Shown here piece after piece: positions 17,059-26,617 of a DNA stretch of 64,000 nt. Made by a program: the position numbers and the translations under genes. The number at the start of each line of letters is the position of its first letter. The stretch's first letter is position 1. Origin of the DNA: a candidate division KSB1 bacterium (GTDB lineage Bacteria; Zhuqueibacterota; Zhuqueibacteria; Zhuqueibacterales; Zhuqueibacteraceae). Where the stretch lies: NCBI GenBank assembly GCA_034506255.1, contig JAPDPX010000002.1, forward strand, positions 186,001 through 250,000, in the 5' to 3' direction. Below the pieces are notes generated by a model. The model was not told the origin of the DNA. It ran no database searches and worked only from the letters and a program-made list of their open reading frames with translations.

Positions 17059-19020
17059 ATGAGAAAGCAAGGAATCTTTCCGCGTCAGTCGCCGCGCTGG
17101 CGGGCCGGCTGGCATGCCGCCGCCCTGCTCGCGCTGGGTCTGGCTTTGTGGACCTGCGCGCAGAAACCGACCAGTCCCGACACCACCGGTGATTTTTCGG
17201 TTGTTCCCACGAATCTCGCGCTCGTGCTCGGCGACCGGCAACTCAGCCTGGCGTGGACCATTCCCGACCCGGGCGGGGTGAGAAACTTTCGCATCTATCG
17301 TTTCGACAGCTCACAGATCGTGATCACGCCGCCCAACAAGATCGAACGCCGGTTCAAATTGCTCGATTCCACGCGTGCGCTCAACTACGTCGATCGCACG
17401 GTGCGCAACGGCGTGACCTATTTCTATCAAGTCAGCGCGGTTTCCAACAAGGGGTATGAGGGGCCGCGTTCCGCCGAGGTCGCCGGCCGGCCGAATGTTT
17501 ACGGCGTCCGCATCGCCAGCGGTGTCAACATCACCCGCGATCCCAAGATTGTGCTCACCATCACGGCGCCGGCCACCACGGTGTTGATGAAGGTCAGCAA
17601 CGACACCGCGCTGTCGCGCGTTTCCTGGCAGCCCTTTCTCGCCTCGCTCAACTGGACGCTGTCCGCGGGCGACGGTCAAAAGACAGTCTATCTCAAGCTG
17701 CGCGATCGCGACGGCAGTGAAAGCAGCATGCTGGCCAGCGATCCCATCATCCTGGACACCAAGGCCATCATTACCAGCGTGACGGAAAACACCGGCGGCA
17801 CCCCCAAGCAAAGCAACCAGATCATTCACTTCACGCTCACGGCCGGCGAGCCCAATGGCCGCGCCTTTATCGACATCGTCAATGCGGTGAACGATATTCT
17901 GCTGTTCGACGACGGCAGCAACAACGACAGGGTCGCGAATGACGGCATTTACGAAGTCGACTACCGCATCCCCGGTGATGTGGAAATTGCACAGGCGAAG
18001 ATCAGAGGCCGTTTTACCGACCAGGTGGGCAATGTTGCCACGCCGTTCCTGGCGGCTACGCAGGTGACCATTCTCAAAGTGCCGGACGCGGTGCAGTTGT
18101 TCACGCCGGTGCCCACCGGCAGCCCGAGCAATGCCCTGCGTCTGACCTGGAGCGTCTCCAGCGAGGCGGATTTCGCGAATTACGCCCTCTATCGCAGCCG
18201 CACGAAAAACTTCACGCCTTCACCCGGCCTGCTGATTGAACGGGTGACGGTGCAGCAGACCACTTCCTATATCGATGCCAATTTGCAGCCGGGCGTGTCC
18301 TATTATTACCAAATCGTGGTGAATGACATCGGGGGCTTGAGCAGCAAGCCGAGCAATGAGGTGGAGGGCAAAATCAGCCCCGACGCCCCGCCAGCCGCGG
18401 TCACGCTCAACACGCCGCTGCTGGTGGGCGATGGCACCAGCAAGGTGCAGCTCTCCTGGTCGCAGAGTGGCGATCGCGACTTTGCCAGCTATCGGGTGTA
18501 CCGCTCGCTCACGCCGCGGGTGGATTCGCTGTCCACGCTGGTCACCGCCATTGTTGACATCGGCGGCAACGTTTTTGTTGACGAGGGTCTGAGTGCCTCC
18601 ACCACCTATTATTACCGCGTCTATGTCACCGATCAGGGACGCAACGCCACCGGCAGCAACATCGAATCCGTCACCACGGCGCAGAACACGCCGCCTTTCC
18701 CGGTGACGCTGGCGCAGCCGGCGGTGGTGGACACCTCCTCGCTGCGGTTGTCGTGGTCGCAAAGCCTGGACGCCGATTTTGCGTCCTATCGCATCTTCCG
18801 CTCGGAAATCCCCGGTGTCACCAACGGTACGCGCGGCAAGGATGCCCAGGGCAATGACGTGGATGTGCTGATTGCCATTCTCAATGCCAACCCGGGCAAC
18901 ACGACCTACACCGACACCAATCTGCGTTCGACCAGGACCTACTATTACCGGGTGTTCGTGTACGATCGTGGCAATCTCTCCTCCGGCAGCAACGAAGTCA
19001 AGGCAAGGATTCGTCCGTGA
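17059..19020 (+). CDS. Secreted fibronectin type III repeat protein (possible lipoprotein)
   Basis: A 653-aa extracytoplasmic protein. The N-terminus has an Arg-rich segment and a hydrophobic core ending LGLALWTC; Cys33 could be lipidated, but the -1 Thr is not canonical. At least four FnIII-like modules are visible by their repeated pattern (L-x-L-x-W ... F-x-x-Y-x-x-Y-R ... TYYYRVxVxD): about residues 50-150, 335-445, 450-545 and 555-650. The middle (about 155-335) resembles a beta-rich spacer. Its position between the DUF5683 protein and the export protein suggests a cell-surface role linked to the polysaccharide. No catalytic motif is visible. Confidence 0.82.
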   Translation: MRKQGIFPRQSPRWRAGWHAAALLALGLALWTCAQKPTSPDTTGDFSVVPTNLALVLGDRQLSLAWTIPDPGGVRNFRIYRFDSSQIVITPPNKIERRFKLLDSTRALNYVDRTVRNGVTYFYQVSAVSNKGYEGPRSAEVAGRPNVYGVRIASGVNITRDPKIVLTITAPATTVLMKVSNDTALSRVSWQPFLASLNWTLSAGDGQKTVYLKLRDRDGSESSMLASDPIILDTKAIITSVTENTGGTPKQSNQIIHFTLTAGEPNGRAFIDIVNAVNDILLFDDGSNNDRVANDGIYEVDYRIPGDVEIAQAKIRGRFTDQVGNVATPFLAATQVTILKVPDAVQLFTPVPTGSPSNALRLTWSVSSEADFANYALYRSRTKNFTPSPGLLIERVTVQQTTSYIDANLQPGVSYYYQIVVNDIGGLSSKPSNEVEGKISPDAPPAAVTLNTPLLVGDGTSKVQLSWSQSGDRDFASYRVYRSLTPRVDSLSTLVTAIVDIGGNVFVDEGLSASTTYYYRVYVTDQGRNATGSNIESVTTAQNTPPFPVTLAQPAVVDTSSLRLSWSQSLDADFASYRIFRSEIPGVTNGTRGKDAQGNDVDVLIAILNANPGNTTYTDTNLRSTRTYYYRVFVYDRGNLSSGSNEVKARIRP

Positions 19021-19093
19021 AGGCACCTCGCAGCAGGCCTGCTCCAAGCAAAACGCCGCACGCACGACTTTTTTTCGAAGGAGCGAAAAAAGC

Positions 19094-20122
19094 ATGAATC
19101 TCATTCGGCGGCCTCTCGGGTTGCTGGTGCTGCTGAGTCTGGCAGGCTTCACCGGCGCCGCCCGGGCGCAGGATTACGTTTTGGAGAAGGGTGATGTCAT
19201 TCAGGTGGCCTTTTGGCAGGAGCCCTCGCTCAACACCCAGGCGCGTATTGATGCCGAGGGCAAGATCGATCTGCCGCTTATCGGCCGGGTGCCGGCCGGT
19301 GGCAAAACCATCGCACAATTGAGCAGCAGCATCGTTGAGAAGATCTCGGTTTATAACAAAAAAATCACGCAAGCCACCGTGACGGTGATCGAATACGGCA
19401 GCCGTGCGATCTACATCAGCGGTGCGGTGGCGCGACCGGGCAGGTATACTTTTCAGGAGCTGCCCAATGTGTGGAAGGCGATTCTCGAGGCCGGCGGGCC
19501 GGCCGCCAACGCCCAGTTGTCCCAGGTGCAAATCTTTCGCGGCGGAGAGACTGCCAGCCGCATCGAAACCGTTGATGTGACCTCGGCCTTTGAATCCGGC
19601 AATGTGAAGGACCTGCCCCGCTTGCAGCCCGGAGATTATCTCAATGTCCCCAGCATCACACCGCCCACGGCGGGCGGCGGGGCGGAGGGCGGCATGTCAC
19701 CCACGGCGATTGCCGGCAATCCGCGCAACGCCATCTATGTTTTCGGGATGGTGGCGCGGCCAGGCGTTTATCCCTTTGAAAAGGATTTGGATGTTTTGCA
19801 GGCGATCGTGCGCGCCGGCGGGCCGGCGATGATGCAAACCAGCAGCAACAATCGCGCGCCGATCGAGCCGGATTTGCGGCGGGTGCGGTTGATCAGCCTG
19901 GGGGCGGAGACCCCGGTGGTTTATGTCATCAACATCAAAGACTACACCAAGCAGGCGGCGCCGTTGCCGTTGCCCTTGCGGCCGGGCGACACCATTTACA
20001 TTCCCGGACGCGCCAACTACGGCAGCTTCATCCTGGCCAACACGCTGGTGCAGGTGCTCACCGGCACCGTCTCGATTTTGACCTCTTATCTGTTGTTGAA
20101 CACGTTGCTCGGACAAAACTGA
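19094..20122 (+). CDS. Polysaccharide export protein with SLBB domains (Wza-like)
   Basis: A 342-aa periplasmic/outer-membrane export protein. A signal peptide ends at ARAQ (about residue 25). The Poly_export domain follows, with DYVLEKGDVIQVAFWQEPSL and GKIDLPLIGRVPAGGKT, and then two SLBB beta-grasp segments (YISGAVARPGRYTF and YVFGMVARPGVYPF). Near the C-terminus a hydrophobic helix, about residues 312-336, could insert in a membrane, as the amphipathic helix of Wza does. It should form the channel through which the polymer leaves. It is followed at close spacing by the chain-length regulator. Confidence 0.92.
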   Translation: MNLIRRPLGLLVLLSLAGFTGAARAQDYVLEKGDVIQVAFWQEPSLNTQARIDAEGKIDLPLIGRVPAGGKTIAQLSSSIVEKISVYNKKITQATVTVIEYGSRAIYISGAVARPGRYTFQELPNVWKAILEAGGPAANAQLSQVQIFRGGETASRIETVDVTSAFESGNVKDLPRLQPGDYLNVPSITPPTAGGGAEGGMSPTAIAGNPRNAIYVFGMVARPGVYPFEKDLDVLQAIVRAGGPAMMQTSSNNRAPIEPDLRRVRLISLGAETPVVYVINIKDYTKQAAPLPLPLRPGDTIYIPGRANYGSFILANTLVQVLTGTVSILTSYLLLNTLLGQN

Positions 20123-20137
20123 CACGATCGCGCACAC

Positions 20138-21646
20138 ATGACAACCGGCGGAAAAATCGATCCTCGCAGCCTCTGGCAGCTTGCGCGGCGACGCAAATGG
20201 TTTCTCATCATCCCTCCCCTGGTGGCTTTGCTGGGCGCCTACTACCGCATTTCCACTCTCCCCAGCCTGTACCGCTCGGAGACGGTGATTCAGATCGGCA
20301 ATGCGGCGGCGCTCTCGGCGCGCATGAATGAGTTCGTCGACGGCAGCGGGGTGAAGAAACCGATCCAGATGCGCAATTTGGCGGAAGACCTGCTGGCGCA
20401 ACTGTTGTCCGTCGATGTGCTGGGGGAGGTGGTCGACCGCATCAAACTCAAGCCGAGCCAGGGCATGCTGGAGGAGGCCAGGAGGGTGCAGCTCGAACAC
20501 CCGGATGAAAGCCTCGATGCCATCGTGCGCCGCCTGCAGATCGAATGGCTGGCGCGGCGCTTTCTCGACGGCGGCGTGACCTTCGCCAAGCGCGGCAGTT
20601 CAATGCGCATCGCCTTCGAGCATACCGATCCCGACAAGGCTTATTTGATCGTGAAGACACTCGCCGACGTTTTCATTGAACAGAATCTCGAACGCGAGTC
20701 CAAGAGTGCCGCCATTGCCATCGGGTTCAGCAAGGAACAGGAGCAGCGTTATCAGCAGCAATATGAGGAGGCGCTGGAACGTTTGCGCCGCCTCAAGGAG
20801 CAAACCACCTTCGAGCAAACCCGCAAGCTCGCGGTCAACATGAACAATGAAGCGCAGGCCAATGCCACGCTCAATTCGCTGCAGGTTGATCTCAACCGCC
20901 AGCAGGACCTGCTGGCCGGCCTGGAGGCCAGACTCAGCGGGGTGACCGGCAACTTCTCCGTCACCGATACCCCCCGCATGCTCGAGCTGCGCCGGCGCCT
21001 GTTGCAGAAGGCGGAGGCCCTGGTGACGGTGATGATTCAGTTCGACTGGCGCGATGCCAATGTGATCAATGTCAACCAGGAGATTGCCGCCCTGCGCGAG
21101 CAATTTCGCGAAGACGTGCTGAAACAACTCGGCCCCGGCCTTGCGGCCAACGAGCTGGAGCTGGCGGCCCAGCATCAGATCGCACGCCTGGATCTCGACC
21201 TGTTGCGTCATGAGAAAAAGACGCTGGAAAACCTGCTGGAGACCTATCGCTTCAGCATTGCCAAACGGCCGGTGCAGGAGATGCAGCTCGCCGAGGCGCA
21301 AAAGCAAGTCAATGACCTGGGTGCCGTGCTTTACGCCTTTCGCAGCCAGGCGCAGCGCTCCGAGCTGGGACAGGATTTGCAGAAAACCAGCGCCGAAGAG
21401 CGCTTTCACATCATTAACCCCGCCAACCGGCCGCTGATGCCGGTGCCGCAGGACGAGGTGCAGATTCTGCTGATCGCGCTGTTCGGCGGCCTGGGTTTCG
21501 GCATTGGTGCCGTCTACCTCCTGGAGTTTTTTGATCACTCCTTCAAATCCGTGGAGGACGTCGAAACACAATTGGGCGTGCCGGTTTTGGGCGTGATTCC
21601 GCGCATCGAAATGGCAGAACCAGCCAGGGCCAAACGACCGTTCTAA
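20138..21646 (+). CDS. Polysaccharide chain-length determinant (Wzz/GNVR family)
   Basis: A 502-aa inner-membrane co-polymerase. The N-terminal helix is at about residues 22-40 (FLIIPPLVALLGAYYRI) and the C-terminal helix at about 447-470 (LLIALFGGLGFGIGAVYLLEFF). Between them is a long coiled-coil-rich periplasmic region, beginning YRSETVIQIGNAAALSARM. The GNVR-like segment precedes helix 2. No kinase domain is fused; the partner tyrosine kinase is the separate gene at 24740, a split arrangement. The domain controls polymer length together with the polymerase and the export protein. Confidence 0.9.
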   Translation: MTTGGKIDPRSLWQLARRRKWFLIIPPLVALLGAYYRISTLPSLYRSETVIQIGNAAALSARMNEFVDGSGVKKPIQMRNLAEDLLAQLLSVDVLGEVVDRIKLKPSQGMLEEARRVQLEHPDESLDAIVRRLQIEWLARRFLDGGVTFAKRGSSMRIAFEHTDPDKAYLIVKTLADVFIEQNLERESKSAAIAIGFSKEQEQRYQQQYEEALERLRRLKEQTTFEQTRKLAVNMNNEAQANATLNSLQVDLNRQQDLLAGLEARLSGVTGNFSVTDTPRMLELRRRLLQKAEALVTVMIQFDWRDANVINVNQEIAALREQFREDVLKQLGPGLAANELELAAQHQIARLDLDLLRHEKKTLENLLETYRFSIAKRPVQEMQLAEAQKQVNDLGAVLYAFRSQAQRSELGQDLQKTSAEERFHIINPANRPLMPVPQDEVQILLIALFGGLGFGIGAVYLLEFFDHSFKSVEDVETQLGVPVLGVIPRIEMAEPARAKRPF

Positions 21647-21921
21647 TGTGCTGTTACTTGTGAAAAATCCATCCACAGCCATTGTCTTTCCACAAGCAGG
21701 GATCGTGTGAAAGTTCGGCTCGCGTGCCGCCTGTTTCGCCGGATTTGTCCAACTGACCTGGCGCGCGGCCACTTGTGCATATCGCGGTAACAAACCAGCA
21801 GCGGCAGGGCGGAGCAAGCGACTGCTGCCACGGCATGGCAAGATGATCCCGGCACTCTGCCCCGGGCTGGCCCGGTGGCCGCCGGTGTATTTGAGAAACT
21901 TCTTTGTGAAAGGGTAGCAGC

Positions 21922-23535
21922 TTGTCAGCAAAGCGGCGATTGATCGAAGCGGTGGAAGTGACGGACGAGGGCATTCACATCGTTCGTCTGATGAAAGTTT
22001 TCGATGCTTCCAGCCTCGATGAGTTTGAAAAAGTCCTGGCCTATCTTCTGGCGCACGACAATTATCGCATTGTGGTGGACCTCACCAACGTCGAGTTCAT
22101 CTCCTCGGCCGGCTGGGGCGCTTTCACCGCCGAGCTGCGTCGCGTCCGCGACAACGGCGGCGATATTCGTCTGGCCGGCATGAACCCGGATGTGCTGGAT
22201 GTCTTTTTGCTGTTGGAGCTCGACAGTTTCATTAATGCCTATGATACCGTCGATGATGCCATTTTGTCCTTCGGGCATTCAGACCATGGCCCGGCCGGCC
22301 CGCAGGCACCGGCAGTCGCCACTGCCAGTTCGCCGGAACCGCCAAACAGGGAGGCCGCCGTGCCGGATTGGCTGCTCGGGCATGAATTCAAGTCTCCGGC
22401 TGCCGAGGCACCCCTGGAGGGCGAAGAGCAGGTGACCGACGCACCCGCGCTTTCGTCCGACAATGCGGAGTTTCCCGAGATGGAAGAGTCCGACGGCCGC
22501 GACGCGGAAGTGGATCCTGGCTATGGCAGTGCCTATGCGCCTTCTCTTCAGGACATGCTCAGCGGCAATGCCAATGCGTTCGTGGATTATGCTGAAGATT
22601 TGCCGGCGGCAGAAGAGGGGGAGGCGGTCACCCGTTCATCTGCAGACGAAACCGGTGGCAGCAGCGCTGATGGTTGGCATCTCGACATTGCACAGGAGCA
22701 ACTTTCACAGGATGAGGCGGAGGCGAACCATGTTGCCGGCGAGGAAGCTGCCTCTGGCGCCTCTTCCACACTCCTGCCAGAGACGGAGCCGTCGTGGCAG
22801 GAATCCGGGGTGCCGCCTGCAACACCGGCACCAGAGCCTGCGTCCACGGAAGCCTTTTTCGAGGAGTATGTTCTGCAGGACATCAATGATCCCTGGATTC
22901 TCGATGAAATCGACCGGCTTCCGGAGGAATATGAGATGGAGGAGGTGAGCTGGGAGGGCGGCAGGGGTTTTACCAACGATTCCACACCGGTCGCACGGCC
23001 GCAGTCGCAAGATGAGCCAGTGACGCCTGCGAATGTGTGGGACACAGCACAAAAGCATGCCGGCAACTTTGTGCCAGCCGGGCGCAGCAGTGAAGTCCAC
23101 ACCGATGCCGGCAGCCTTTCGGCAACGGTGTTGCCGGCGCCGCCGCAACCGGCCGTGGAGACCAAGCCTGCCGAACGCTGGCCGCAGCCGTTTGCCGCAG
23201 CACCGCCAACAACGAGAACCGTCAGCAACAGAGAAAGTGTGCCGGCGGCGGCTGCAGCGGAGCAAAGGTACCGGACGGGCAACGGCCCGCAGCCAATTCG
23301 GCAATCACACGCCGTGACCAAGACAAGATTCGAGGGCGACCGGCAAGCGATCATTCGCCAAATTGTAAGCCAGCATCCGCATTATGGCCCGACGATGATA
23401 CAGAAGTATTTGGAAGTGCGCACTGAACCTGCGATCTTGGTCAGCCGTTCGACGGTTTACCGGTGGCTGCGGCAGGCGGGCTTGAACACCCGTGAACAGC
23501 GCCTGCAATTCGCCGGCCGGGCCGCCGTGGTGTAA
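21922..23535 (+). CDS. STAS-domain protein with long acidic linker and C-terminal winged/homeodomain-like HTH
   Basis: A 537-aa fusion. Residues 1-110 form a STAS domain (anti-sigma-factor-antagonist fold) with LTNVEFISSAGWGAFTAEL; Ser61/Ser62 sit where SpoIIAA is phosphorylated. Residues about 115-460 are low-complexity, rich in Glu, Asp, Pro, Ala and Ser, and probably disordered. Residues about 470-525 carry an HTH of the type seen in transposases: RQIVSQHPHYGPTMIQKYL and VSRSTVYRWLRQAGLNTR. The start codon is TTG, with GAAAGGG upstream. It could couple a partner-switch signal to DNA binding, but no anti-sigma kinase or sigma factor is adjacent. The function is unknown. Confidence 0.75.
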   Translation: MSAKRRLIEAVEVTDEGIHIVRLMKVFDASSLDEFEKVLAYLLAHDNYRIVVDLTNVEFISSAGWGAFTAELRRVRDNGGDIRLAGMNPDVLDVFLLLELDSFINAYDTVDDAILSFGHSDHGPAGPQAPAVATASSPEPPNREAAVPDWLLGHEFKSPAAEAPLEGEEQVTDAPALSSDNAEFPEMEESDGRDAEVDPGYGSAYAPSLQDMLSGNANAFVDYAEDLPAAEEGEAVTRSSADETGGSSADGWHLDIAQEQLSQDEAEANHVAGEEAASGASSTLLPETEPSWQESGVPPATPAPEPASTEAFFEEYVLQDINDPWILDEIDRLPEEYEMEEVSWEGGRGFTNDSTPVARPQSQDEPVTPANVWDTAQKHAGNFVPAGRSSEVHTDAGSLSATVLPAPPQPAVETKPAERWPQPFAAAPPTTRTVSNRESVPAAAAAEQRYRTGNGPQPIRQSHAVTKTRFEGDRQAIIRQIVSQHPHYGPTMIQKYLEVRTEPAILVSRSTVYRWLRQAGLNTREQRLQFAGRAAVV

Positions 23536-23611
23536 GAAGCCGGCCCTCGCCCAAACCGTCACCGCGTGCTTGTGGATTCGGAAATTTCATACCACCTCGA
23601 CGAGCAAACGT

Positions 23612-24730
23612 ATGGCCGATTTTCTCTTCAATGACGTGATCAGCTCCCCCCAGGGGGAGTACTTTCTGAAGACGACCACCAACGATCCGCAGAAACAGAT
23701 CACCTCCTCGTTCTTCCGCAATGGCACGCTGCTGGAGATGCGCACGCGTGATTTTGACCCCCAGTGGTCGCGCGAAATGCTGCGCGCCAAAACCCGGGAA
23801 TTTCACGACGAGAAGAAGGAGGAGATCCTGATGCTCATCCAGCTTGCCGAGAAGCTGCGGGAGAGCAATCAGGCGGAGACCAAGAATCTGCTGGGCCAGG
23901 CCTTCCTGCGGCGGGGCATGTATGAGGAGGCCATCCTCGAGCTGGAGGAGGCGATCGTGCTCAACCCGCGCCTCTCCGGCATCTACAACAATCTCGGCAG
24001 CGCCTACATGGCGGTGAAACGCTACGATGATGCGATCACGGTTTTGGAGCAGGCCATTTCGATGTCGGCCGGCTATGCCGATTATCACAACAACCTGGGA
24101 GTGGCGTATCTCAAAAAGGAGTACTGCAAGAAGGCGGTGGAGCAGTTTCTGCGCGCGCTCGACAGCAACCCCTATTATGCCGAGGCCTATTTCAACCTGG
24201 CGCTGGCCTACGTGCTCAATGCCTTTACCAAGGAGGATTTTTCCCTCTCGGTCAACTGTCATCAGAAAGTGGCGGACAATATCGAGAAGGCGGCCAAGAT
24301 CAACCCCTCCTACCACAATGAGTTCACGGAGCAGGGCCAAACCCTGATGCGTGAGAGGAAGTATGAGGAGGCTTATCAGGCCTTCACGCGCGCGGCAGGT
24401 CTGGTGAGCAAGCCCGCGGACATTTCCTTCATCCTCGACTTTTACCTGCGCGTCATTTATGGCAGCAAGAAGCTGAGCAGCAGTCTGATCTGGCGGCACA
24501 TCCGCCAGTTGCAGGAATTGATCGAGAAATACCCCAATTACGCCGACCTTTACAATCACCTCGGCGTCGCTTATGTGATCATGAGCAAATACGTGAATCA
24601 CAAAGCCATACAGCAATTCGACAAAGCCATGGCCCTCAACCCGGAGTATGAGCGCGCCCGGCGCAACAAGCGCCTGGCCGAGTATGACCACAAGGGCATG
24701 CAGTTGCTGTTCGATGCCATCTTGAGGTAG
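23612..24730 (+). CDS. TPR-repeat protein of the exopolysaccharide locus
   Basis: A 372-aa protein with no signal peptide or membrane helix, so probably cytoplasmic. After about 85 N-terminal residues there are consecutive TPRs: NLLGQAFLRRGMYEEAILEL, YNNLGSAYMAVKRYDDAITV and YHNNLGVAYLKKEYCKKAVE, with further repeats near residues 245-275 and 310-350 (NHLGVAYVIMSKYVNHKAIQ). TPRs scaffold protein complexes; XrtA-type EPS loci often carry such a gene. Its position directly upstream of the tyrosine kinase (9-nt gap) suggests a partner of the export machinery. ATG 23612 is chosen; the upstream in-frame extension is a shadow. Confidence 0.85.
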   Translation: MADFLFNDVISSPQGEYFLKTTTNDPQKQITSSFFRNGTLLEMRTRDFDPQWSREMLRAKTREFHDEKKEEILMLIQLAEKLRESNQAETKNLLGQAFLRRGMYEEAILELEEAIVLNPRLSGIYNNLGSAYMAVKRYDDAITVLEQAISMSAGYADYHNNLGVAYLKKEYCKKAVEQFLRALDSNPYYAEAYFNLALAYVLNAFTKEDFSLSVNCHQKVADNIEKAAKINPSYHNEFTEQGQTLMRERKYEEAYQAFTRAAGLVSKPADISFILDFYLRVIYGSKKLSSSLIWRHIRQLQELIEKYPNYADLYNHLGVAYVIMSKYVNHKAIQQFDKAMALNPEYERARRNKRLAEYDHKGMQLLFDAILR

Positions 24731-24739
24731 ACGCCCTTT

Positions 24740-25453
24740 ATGCCCAGATCTTCCACACAGTCGATCATCTCCTTTTTCAACGACGAGTCGCCGGAGGCCA
24801 ACGAATTCCGGCGGTTGTACTCGAAGCTCAAAAATCTCTACGCCGACGCGGAGATGAAAAACTTTCTCGTCACCAGCGCCCGGATGAACGAGGGCAAAAG
24901 CACCACCGCGGCGCTGCTGGCGTGCACCATCGCGCGCTACCGCAACACCAAAACCATTTTGGTGGATTGTGATCTGCGCCGGCCGCGCGTGCACCAGCTC
25001 TTTGGCATCCCCAAGGAGGAAGGGGTGGCCGATGTGCTGACCGGCGCGCGCAAGCTCGACACCTGCTTCAAGCAAACACCGATCGAAAATTTGCGGCTGC
25101 TCACCGCCGGCGGGGTGGTGACCAGTCCGACCGAGCTGATCAATTCCCCGCGCATGCACGATTTGTTTTCCGAGATCAAATTCTATTTTGACACCGTGAT
25201 CGTCGATTCCCCGCCCGTGATCCCGGTGACCGATGCCCTCATTCTGAGCCCGGAAATGGACGGTGCGCTGGTGGTGATCAAGGCCGGGGAAACCCACAAG
25301 GAAGTGGTGCGCCGCGCGGTGGATTTGATGCGCAATGCCGGTCTGAACATTCTCGGCGTCATCATCAACAACCAAAAGGGCGTGCTGCCCTACTACTACG
25401 ACCACAAGTATTACGGCTATTCCTACTACCATCTCGAGGAAAAGGTGAAATAA
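24740..25453 (+). CDS. CpsD/CapB-type bacterial tyrosine kinase
   Basis: A 237-aa BY-kinase, the cytosolic half of a split Wzc. Walker A is SARMNEGKST (from about residue 45), Walker A' is TILVDCDLRRPRVH and Walker B is TVIVDSPPVIPVTD. The C-terminus is a tyrosine cluster (YYYDHKYYGYSYY), the usual autophosphorylation site that controls oligomer cycling during polymer synthesis. The cognate membrane activator should be the Wzz-like protein at 20138, from which it is separated by two genes. The start has no near-consensus ribosome-binding site, so it may be coupled to the preceding TPR gene. Confidence 0.93.
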   Translation: MPRSSTQSIISFFNDESPEANEFRRLYSKLKNLYADAEMKNFLVTSARMNEGKSTTAALLACTIARYRNTKTILVDCDLRRPRVHQLFGIPKEEGVADVLTGARKLDTCFKQTPIENLRLLTAGGVVTSPTELINSPRMHDLFSEIKFYFDTVIVDSPPVIPVTDALILSPEMDGALVVIKAGETHKEVVRRAVDLMRNAGLNILGVIINNQKGVLPYYYDHKYYGYSYYHLEEKVK

Positions 25454-25470
25454 GGATTGAGGAGCTTGTC

Positions 25471-26409
25471 ATGGCGTTTTATCTGGTGACTGGCGGTGGC
25501 GGTTTTATCGGTTCCAATCTCGTGCGCGCGCTGCTGGAACGCGGGGAGCACGTGCGTGTACTCGACAACTTTGCCACCGGCAAACGCGCGAATCTCGCCG
25601 AGTTTGCCGGCCGCCTCGAGTTGATCGAGGGCGACATTCGCGATCGCGCGGTGGTGGAGCAGGCGTTGGCGGGTGTCGATTACGTGCTGCATCAGGCCGC
25701 GCTCGGCTCGGTGCCACGCTCCATTCAAGACCCGCTCACCTCCAACGACGTCAACGTCAATGGCACCCTCAATCTGTTGTGGGCGGCCCGGCAGGCGCGC
25801 GTCAAACGTTTCGTGTTCGCCTCCTCCTCTTCGGTGTATGGCGACACGCCCACCCTCCCCAAGGAGGAGGGCATGGCGCCCAATCCGCTTTCACCTTATG
25901 CCACCTCCAAACTCGCCGGCGAGCGCTATGCCCTTTCCTTTTGGCATGTTTACCGCCTGCCCACCGTGGCGCTGCGCTATTTCAACGTGTTCGGGCCGAA
26001 GCAGGACCCCGACTCGCAGTATGCGGCCGTGATCCCGCGCTTCATCGCCGCGCTGAAGAACGGCGTGCCGCCCGTCATCTTCGGTGATGGCGAGCAATCG
26101 CGGGACTTCACCTACATCGACAATGTGGTGCAGGCCAATCTGCTGGCGTGCACCGCGCCCGAGGCGCCCGGCCATTTCATGAACGTGGCCTGCGGGGAGC
26201 GCTACAGCCTCAACACCCTGCTGCAGGAGCTCAACCGCATCATGGGCACCAACATCACGGCCCGCTACGAAAGCCCCCGCCCCGGCGACGTCAAACACTC
26301 GATGGCGGCCATCGACCGGGCGCAGCGCCTGCTTTCTTTCACGCCCACGGTCAAGTTTGCGGAGGGCCTCGAACGCACGGTGGCGTGGTATCTCCGCCAG
26401 CCGCGCTGA
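25471..26409 (+). CDS. NAD-dependent UDP-sugar 4-epimerase (WbpP/GalE-like SDR)
   Basis: A 312-aa extended short-chain dehydrogenase. VTGGGGFIGSN is the Rossmann dinucleotide motif at the N-terminus; the catalytic SSS (118-120), Tyr143 and Lys147 (YATSK) are intact. The RYFNVFGPKQDP stretch and the FGDGEQSRDFTYIDN block are typical of UDP-GlcNAc/UDP-GalNAc or UDP-glucuronate 4-epimerases. It supplies a nucleotide sugar for the exopolysaccharide; the exact epimer cannot be read. GAGGAG lies upstream of the ATG. Confidence 0.9.
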   Translation: MAFYLVTGGGGFIGSNLVRALLERGEHVRVLDNFATGKRANLAEFAGRLELIEGDIRDRAVVEQALAGVDYVLHQAALGSVPRSIQDPLTSNDVNVNGTLNLLWAARQARVKRFVFASSSSVYGDTPTLPKEEGMAPNPLSPYATSKLAGERYALSFWHVYRLPTVALRYFNVFGPKQDPDSQYAAVIPRFIAALKNGVPPVIFGDGEQSRDFTYIDNVVQANLLACTAPEAPGHFMNVACGERYSLNTLLQELNRIMGTNITARYESPRPGDVKHSMAAIDRAQRLLSFTPTVKFAEGLERTVAWYLRQPR

Positions 26410-26617
26410 GGCCGCGGGGCAATTTTCCCGAGGGCGCAAACGCAATTGCGCGTCACTGGTGGTAAATCAGTGGGCATTTTTTCCGTGGCAGAGCGGTGCG
26501 GCCGGGCCAACGGGACTTGCAGCAACAGGGACGGCTTGATTGCAAGATGTGATGCCAGGTACGGCTGATGAATCAGCAGGATTTTTGGAATGCCGGCACC
26601 GGCACTGACCGGACGGC

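Noticed and set aside
23441..25432. Very long minus-strand frame (over 600 residues) opposite the TPR and kinase genes
   Set aside because: It is a shadow of the two real plus-strand genes; its translation has no family motif and is rich in His, Gln and Arg, as expected from the antisense of GC-rich genes.
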